Assembly (NCBI GenBank): GCA_964537505.1
Contig: CAZICK010000060.1
Span: 1 to 23,902 of the forward strand
Reading direction: 5' to 3'
From: DAINBT01 sp036732785
GTDB taxonomy: Bacteria > Planctomycetota > Phycisphaerae > Sedimentisphaerales > SM23-30
Length of the DNA stretch: 23,902 nt
Positions 23,863 to 23,902 of the stretch are shown piece after piece; within the stretch, counting starts at the first letter, position 1; each line of letters begins with the position of its first letter. The notes below the pieces were generated by a model. It was not told the origin of the DNA and made no database searches. It saw only the letters and a list, made by a program, of their open reading frames with translations. The position numbers and the translations under genes were made by a program.

Positions 23863-23902
23863 AAGAATCTGTACAGAACACGAGGCTAAGAACTGCTGTA
23901 TC
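23851..23902 (-). repeat. Right copy of the 52-bp inverted repeat
   Basis: Reverse-complement match to 34-85 with one mismatch. It runs to the last base of the window and directly abuts the ZIP coding similarity. Confidence 0.85.

Overview
The window suggests a chromosomal segment of a Gram-negative, at least partly anaerobic bacterium, most likely a planctomycete of the Phycisphaerae/Sedimentisphaerales type. This rests on the kinds of genes present and not on any marker RNA: a stand-alone prepilin-like protein with a C-terminal H-x9-DG-like end, Tat-exported enzymes, a c-type-heme-like sensor kinase, and an oxygen-defence cluster of rubrerythrin, A-type flavoprotein and catalase. I saw no tRNA, rRNA, CRISPR array or intact insertion sequence.

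Layout. Positions 1-216 hold a 52-bp repeat and the promoter/operator of a GntR(YtrA)-ABC ATPase-permease operon (217-2937, + strand). Next comes a prepilin gene (3210-3968), then a large membrane-anchored SurA/PpiD-like protein (4310-6592) and the lipid II flippase murJ (6634-8220). carB (8322-11573, - strand) converges on murJ across a stem-loop. Its 5' leader contains a promoter, a possible 15-codon leader peptide and an intrinsic terminator, which together look like an attenuator. An HD-domain hydrolase, a bioF-like PLP enzyme and a small lipoprotein follow on the + strand (11966-14445), then a convergent hybrid-free sensor kinase (14469-16322).

Positions 16323-17321 are a gene graveyard. 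They contain an internally deleted IS1634-type transposase fragment, the first 32 codons of a lost Tat-signal protein, and one half of a 33-bp imperfect direct repeat. A small HEAT-repeat gene (17322-17870) lies before the second half of that repeat. A Tat-exported fucose-isomerase-like protein (18055-19488) and the minus-strand oxidative-stress series katA - fprA - rbr - ZIP transporter complete the window.

How the genes work together. ZIP, Rbr, FprA and KatA are all on the minus strand, read from right to left, and form a plausible oxygen/peroxide detoxification and metal-supply module. The space between fprA and katA holds the coding scar of a second rubrerythrin and a short antiporter-like scar, so the module was once larger or duplicated. 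The GntR operon looks self-regulated through a perfect palindrome over its -10 box.

The most unusual signals are non-coding: (1) inverted 52-bp repeats at the two ends of the window, one abutting a ZIP gene that lacks its N-terminal half; (2) a roughly 90-bp family of 3'-UTR repeats just downstream of the prepilin and catalase genes, in the same orientation relative to each gene; (3) near-identical promoter-plus-leader starts on the prepilin gene and the SurA/PpiD-like gene; (4) the carB leader.
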